NCBI GenBank assembly: GCA_944342125.1
Contig: CALVMF010000051.1
Span: 1 to 8,085, forward strand
Length of the DNA stretch: 8,085 nt
Source: an uncultured Bacilli bacterium
GTDB taxonomy: Bacteria > Bacillota_I > Bacilli_A > RFN20 > CAG-826
Reading direction: 5' to 3'
Numbering within the stretch: the stretch's first letter is position 1; the number at the start of each line of letters is the position of its first letter. The notes under the pieces are model-generated. The model did not search any database and had not been told where the DNA came from. It saw nothing but the letters and a program-made list of their open reading frames with translations. The translations under genes and the position numbers were made by a program. Below are positions 4,917-8,085 of the stretch, piece after piece.

Positions 4917-7451
4917 TTAACCAAGAATAAACTTAACTTCAAAGTCTTCATTTATATCTTTTTCAACTTTGACAACTATAGTATCAAATGCTCTAGATTT
5001 TTCTCCATAAGCAAATGGCATAAGCTTTTTATCTTTCTTTTTAAGCTTAAATTCTACTTCTTCTCCATTTAATAAAACCTTAGTAACATTCTTGAAACTT
5101 TCAATTAAGTTAAACTTAAGGACATATTCTCTTTTCTTGATCTTATCATTATATTCACCCATTGCTTTTGAGACATTTAGATTAATAGAATTAGATAATT
5201 GATCATATTTCATATCAAAATATGTTTTTCTATATTGTCCAAATTTATAGGCTGTAGTTACTTTATCATCTTCATATAAAGATTGGTGATCTGTATTGCA
5301 GAAAGAAGGATATAAATCTAATGTTAATTCAGAATAATCGAGTTTCATTGCACGATCTTTTTCTTTAACTAATGGGACAATGCTTCCTTCTCTAATAAAT
5401 AAAGGCATTTCTTCGAGTATTTTGTTATCCTTAAATACCTTTGTTTCACCAATATAGGTCTTACCTTCAAAGACATCAATCCATCTATCATTTGGTAAAT
5501 TAACGAATTTAGCTGATTTTGAAGTAGGAACATAAGCTAAATAAATTTGAGCAGCTCCACCATATTGATAAAGCTCTACTTTAATATCGTGAACTTCACC
5601 TTTTTTGAAGAAACCAATATCAGCTGGTGCTAATGCATGTGAAGATGAATCTTCCCTTACACATTTTCCATCTACATAAACATTGCAACCATCGTCACTA
5701 GCTATTACAAGTTTTGAATCTTGTTTAAGTTTGACTTGGAATTCATAAATAGCAGTCCAGTCATATGGCGATTTCATCTTCTCACTTGGTGCTTTTCCAT
5801 CCTCAAAATATAAATCTAAGCCATTATATTCAGTAGTAAACGCTGGCTTTCCTTCAAATTTGGTATTTTCAAAATAAGAAGCTTTTACTTTTCCAACAAA
5901 GTTTGACTTATCTAGAACTTTAGCTTCAGGAGCACTAAATGGCGAAACCAAAATATCGTTAGCTAATAGATATTCAGTTCTATTATTTTTTGCAAGTTTT
6001 CCATCGTAATTAAATGCTAAATCTTTAAATAAAGGTTCTCCAGTTTGATAGTTATCAAAACATTTTGTATATATTAAAGGTAATAATCTATATCTTAAAT
6101 TAAGATATTTTCTGGAAATATCGAGAGTTTCTTCATCATAATTCCATGGTTCACGGAATCTAATAACGCAGTTTGTAGCATGAACTCTAAAAATAGGTTC
6201 AAATGTGCCAAATTGCATCCATCTAATGTATTCTTCTTTATTTGGATTTCCTGTATGACCACCAATATCACTACTAAAATAGGTAATTTCATCGCTATTT
6301 CCTTTAATAAGAGATGAAACTTCTTTAGCGAGCGAATCTAGGCTTGATGGAATATCTCCAGTCCATTGGAAAGAATATCTATGACTTGCACTATCGAAAA
6401 TTTTAATAAATTTTCCATTTAAAACATTATTAACGTTAGCCATAATCAATGGTCTTCTATAGATATCTTTATTTTTACTAACGCTTTTAAAATAATGTTT
6501 TGTAACATCAGTAAAAAGATAATCGCCCATTGTTTCAGGATTAATATCTTCATCAATTGATTTTAGTCTAGTTGACCAGTTGCGGTCATACCACCAATAA
6601 TCAAGTCCAAGTTTTAATAAATCTGTAAGTTTTTCTTCTCTAAAGGCAACTTCTTCCTTAGAAAATACATCTTTTGCACCTTTAACTGGCTCTGGATGGT
6701 CATTAAACATAATTTCAACATCATTTTTGTGAGCAAACTTAAAGAAAGCGCCCATATCAGGGAATAAAGTTGTATCAATTTCGTAGCCAATTCCTATATC
6801 ATTAGCCTTGCGCCAATCAGTATCGATAACCATATTGTCTAGTGGAATATCATGGTCATTATGATCGGTAATCATTTTTTTAGCGCTTTCCTCATTGTAT
6901 TTGTAGTAACGACTATTCCAGAAACCTAAAGTCTTAAATCTTACAAGTTCGCTTGATCCAGTTAATTTTATATAAAGTCTTCTTAAATCAGTAGCTTGAC
7001 CTTTTGCAAGAAGAAGGTAAACATCGTCGACTTTTCTATCAATTTTTAACTCTTCATTATTTTCAAATGACTTAATTGAATAACCATGTTTTGGAAAGAC
7101 AACTCTTGGATTATCAAAAATTGCAAAGATTGCAGGAGTGTCGTTAGGAGAAGGAAGATCACCACTATTTAATTTCTTTTTATAATTATAAAGAATACTT
7201 CCGTATTTATCGTAAACTTTTAAATCTTTTAAACCATCTTTTTTAAAGAAAACAAGATAATACTCGTTCATAAACAAAGTAAAGTAATCACCATTGTCTT
7301 GAACATAAAATTCACTCTTATTTAGTTTGGTTTTTTCTGACACGAAAAGCGTGTTTTCATCGCAAAACCCTGCAGAAGTTGCTTTTTCTATATGAATTAT
7401 TTCTTCATCTAGCAACTCAAATCTTAGACCATTAAATACAAATTGATTCAT
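4917..7451 (-). CDS. GH31 family alpha-glycosidase with an inserted PA14-like domain
   Basis: This 844-residue protein hydrolyses alpha-linked sugars; whether glucosides, xylosides or others cannot be decided. It lacks a signal peptide and membrane segments, so it should act in the cytoplasm on imported oligosaccharides. Residues about 1-165 form the N-terminal beta-sandwich. The (beta/alpha)8 barrel shows GFWNSRYYKY (176-185), IPLDNMVIDTDW (202-213), the likely nucleophile Asp289 in WWYDRNW, the likely acid/base Asp366 in QWTGD, and SSDIGGHTG (393-401) with RW..FGTFEP..R.H after it. About 525-643 is PA14-like, with the hallmark SDDGCNVYVDGKCV (585-598). LPNDRWIDVFEG (652-663) and PLFIREGSIVPL (683-694) resume the GH31 C-domain, followed by a DUF5110-like tail with YEDD (726-729). 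The start follows AAAGGAG-TTAT-ATG. It is transcribed alone, from its own promoter. Confidence 0.93.
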   Translation of the reverse strand: MNQFVFNGLRFELLDEEIIHIEKATSAGFCDENTLFVSEKTKLNKSEFYVQDNGDYFTLFMNEYYLVFFKKDGLKDLKVYDKYGSILYNYKKKLNSGDLPSPNDTPAIFAIFDNPRVVFPKHGYSIKSFENNEELKIDRKVDDVYLLLAKGQATDLRRLYIKLTGSSELVRFKTLGFWNSRYYKYNEESAKKMITDHNDHDIPLDNMVIDTDWRKANDIGIGYEIDTTLFPDMGAFFKFAHKNDVEIMFNDHPEPVKGAKDVFSKEEVAFREEKLTDLLKLGLDYWWYDRNWSTRLKSIDEDINPETMGDYLFTDVTKHYFKSVSKNKDIYRRPLIMANVNNVLNGKFIKIFDSASHRYSFQWTGDIPSSLDSLAKEVSSLIKGNSDEITYFSSDIGGHTGNPNKEEYIRWMQFGTFEPIFRVHATNCVIRFREPWNYDEETLDISRKYLNLRYRLLPLIYTKCFDNYQTGEPLFKDLAFNYDGKLAKNNRTEYLLANDILVSPFSAPEAKVLDKSNFVGKVKASYFENTKFEGKPAFTTEYNGLDLYFEDGKAPSEKMKSPYDWTAIYEFQVKLKQDSKLVIASDDGCNVYVDGKCVREDSSSHALAPADIGFFKKGEVHDIKVELYQYGGAAQIYLAYVPTSKSAKFVNLPNDRWIDVFEGKTYIGETKVFKDNKILEEMPLFIREGSIVPLVKEKDRAMKLDYSELTLDLYPSFCNTDHQSLYEDDKVTTAYKFGQYRKTYFDMKYDQLSNSINLNVSKAMGEYNDKIKKREYVLKFNLIESFKNVTKVLLNGEEVEFKLKKKDKKLMPFAYGEKSRAFDTIVVKVEKDINEDFEVKFILG

Positions 7452-7455
7452 ATAA

Positions 7456-7462
7456 CTCCTTT
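7456..7462 (-). promoter_or_regulatory. Shine-Dalgarno site of the GH31 gene
   Basis: AAAGGAG is followed by TTAT and the ATG at 7451. It supports the first methionine of the 844-residue protein as the start. Confidence 0.8.
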
Positions 7463-7465
7463 AAA

Positions 7466-7484
7466 GCTAACAAAAATGTTTAGC
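7466..7484 (-). repeat. Inverted repeat in the 5' leader of the GH31 gene
   Basis: GCTAA and TTAGC flank 9 nt, between the promoter and the Shine-Dalgarno site. It could be a repressor operator just downstream of the transcription start or an RNA hairpin close to the ribosome site. Five base pairs is modest evidence. Confidence 0.4.
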
Positions 7485-7486
7485 AA

Positions 7487-7507
7487 CTATAATTATTATT
7501 CTTATAG
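7487..7507. repeat. 6-9-6 inverted repeat centred on the GH31 -10 box
   Basis: CTATAA (7487-7492) and TTATAG (7502-7507) are exact reverse complements around a 9-bp spacer that contains the -10 hexamer (7495-7500). The placement suits a repressor that blocks the promoter, which would be sensible for an inducible sugar gene. No known operator consensus, including the CcpA cre site, is recognised. Confidence 0.4.
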
Positions 7508-7523
7508 CAATTGTTAAAGTCAA
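7495..7523 (-). promoter_or_regulatory. Sigma-A-type promoter of the GH31 gene
   Basis: -35 TTGACT (7523-7518, 5/6), a 17-nt spacer and -10 AATAAT (7500-7495, 5/6). Transcription should start near 7488, leaving a leader of about 37 nt. It lies just downstream of the terminator of the preceding gene, so the GH31 gene is an independent unit. Confidence 0.75.
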
Positions 7524-7536
7524 TTAAAAGAATAAT

Positions 7537-7574
7537 AAAAAATGCCCATAAAAGGTTACGTCTTTATGAGCATT
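7537..7574 (-). terminator. Intrinsic terminator of the FtsX-type permease gene
   Basis: ATGCTCATAAA (7573-7563) pairs with TTTATGGGCAT (7552-7542): 11 bp with one wobble and a 10-nt loop, followed by an uninterrupted T-run. An outer A-T pair extends the stem. It begins 17 nt after the stop codon and is the strongest terminator in the window. Confidence 0.92.
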
Positions 7575-7590
7575 AGTTTCAAGTATTTTT

Positions 7591-8085
7591 CTATTCGGTT
7601 CTTAACGCAACAGCTGGATCTTTTTTAGCTGCAATATTTGCTGGAATCAATCCACTTATTGCAGTTAATAAGATGCTAACTAAGATAAGAATTATCGCCA
7701 TATAGAATGGTAAAGATGCGATTGTATAAATTCCAACATAACTTCCAACAATTAGATTAATGATTCCTGATAAAACATAAGTTATCGCAACACCAAACAC
7801 ACCACTTAACCCACCAATAATAAATGTTTCAGCGTTAAATAAGTTACGAACATCTCTTTTTCTTCCGCCAAGAGAACGGATAACGCCGATTTCTTTAACT
7901 CTTTCGATGACACTAATATAAGTAATAATAGCAATCATGACTGTTGAAACAACAAGCGATAATGCGGTAAAGCAAACAAGAGCGATAGTGACAATTGTTG
8001 TAATCATCCCAACCATGTCAAAAATTAAACTTAAATTATCGGTTACTTTTACTTCTTGTCGAGAATCTTCTTTTATAACTTCACC
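7591..8085 (-). CDS. FtsX/MacB-type ABC transporter permease, C-terminal part (5' end missing)
   Basis: The frame is open from the right edge to the TAG at 7593-7591, giving 164 residues of the C-terminus. The methionine at 8016 is internal: upstream codons continue without a stop (reading GEVIKEDSRQEV...), so no start lies in the window. The part shown has a long hydrophobic segment (ITTIVTIALVCFTALSL and on), a cytoplasmic loop with ERVKEIGVIRSLGGRKRDV, two more membrane segments, and the typical C-terminal tail PANIAAKKDPAVALRTE. The EIG.IR.LG loop and the final DP..ALR are hallmarks of FtsX-domain permeases (MacB, LolC/E, YtrF, SalY types), which work with a separate ATPase in export, lipoprotein handling or antimicrobial-peptide resistance. 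Partner genes would be further right, outside the window. Substrate unknown. Confidence 0.9.
   Translation of the reverse strand, partial: GEVIKEDSRQEVKVTDNLSLIFDMVGMITTIVTIALVCFTALSLVVSTVMIAIITYISVIERVKEIGVIRSLGGRKRDVRNLFNAETFIIGGLSGVFGVAITYVLSGIINLIVGSYVGIYTIASLPFYMAIILILVSILLTAISGLIPANIAAKKDPAVALRTE

Noticed and set aside
6095..6292. 65-codon minus-strand open frame
   Set aside because: Out-of-frame reading inside the GH31 catalytic domain; no Shine-Dalgarno site, and the GH31 frame is clearly the real one.
8014..8016. ATG as the start of the FtsX-type permease
   Set aside because: The frame stays open upstream to the window edge, there is no Shine-Dalgarno site, and a 141-residue FtsX permease would lack most of the protein. 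It is an internal methionine.
1..8085. CRISPR array, defence island, prophage or insertion sequence
   Set aside because: No regularly spaced repeats, transposase, recombinase or phage-like genes are visible, and terminal inverted repeats were not found.

Overview
The window is AT-rich DNA with five genes, all on the minus strand, read with the standard code (TAA/TAG stops, TGG tryptophan, no in-frame TGA). Strong Shine-Dalgarno sites, sigma-A-type promoters, hairpin-plus-T-run terminators and an S-adenosylmethionine (SAM) riboswitch-like leader in front of metK point to a low-GC member of the Bacillota, perhaps an uncultured gut Bacilli/Erysipelotrichia-type lineage. That taxonomic guess is an inference; no marker gene here settles it.

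In the order of transcription (right to left): (1) 8085-7591 is the C-terminal end of an FtsX/MacB-type ABC transporter permease, cut by the window edge and closed by a strong terminator. (2) 7451-4917 is a complete cytoplasmic GH31 alpha-glycosidase with a PA14-like domain inserted in its C-terminal half. It has its own promoter, with an inverted repeat centred on the -10 box. (3) 4549-3374 is metK (SAM synthetase), preceded by a promoter, a structured leader and an intrinsic terminator just before the start codon. (4) 3228-1429 and 1436-1 are two half-transporters of a heterodimeric ABC exporter. They overlap by 8 bp and the second runs off the left edge.

The most interesting element is the metK leader (about 4719-4567). 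It carries the ligand-binding core of the SAM-I riboswitch nearly letter for letter: CUUAUC-AAGA, AGCAAC, GUGC and GAUAAG, with P1, P2, P3 and P4 in the right order. P2, however, is one 7-bp stem with a 19-nt loop and no recognisable kink-turn, and the L2 to J3/4 pseudoknot is an exact 7-nt complement. It would let the cell shut off metK when SAM is plentiful, but looks like a divergent architecture.

The genes do not form one obvious pathway. Three independent transcription units are separated by terminators: sugar hydrolysis, SAM synthesis and an ABC exporter. I see no CRISPR array, tRNA, rRNA, insertion sequence, phage gene or defence system. The only non-coding stretch over 300 bases is 4550-4916, the metK regulatory region, described feature by feature.
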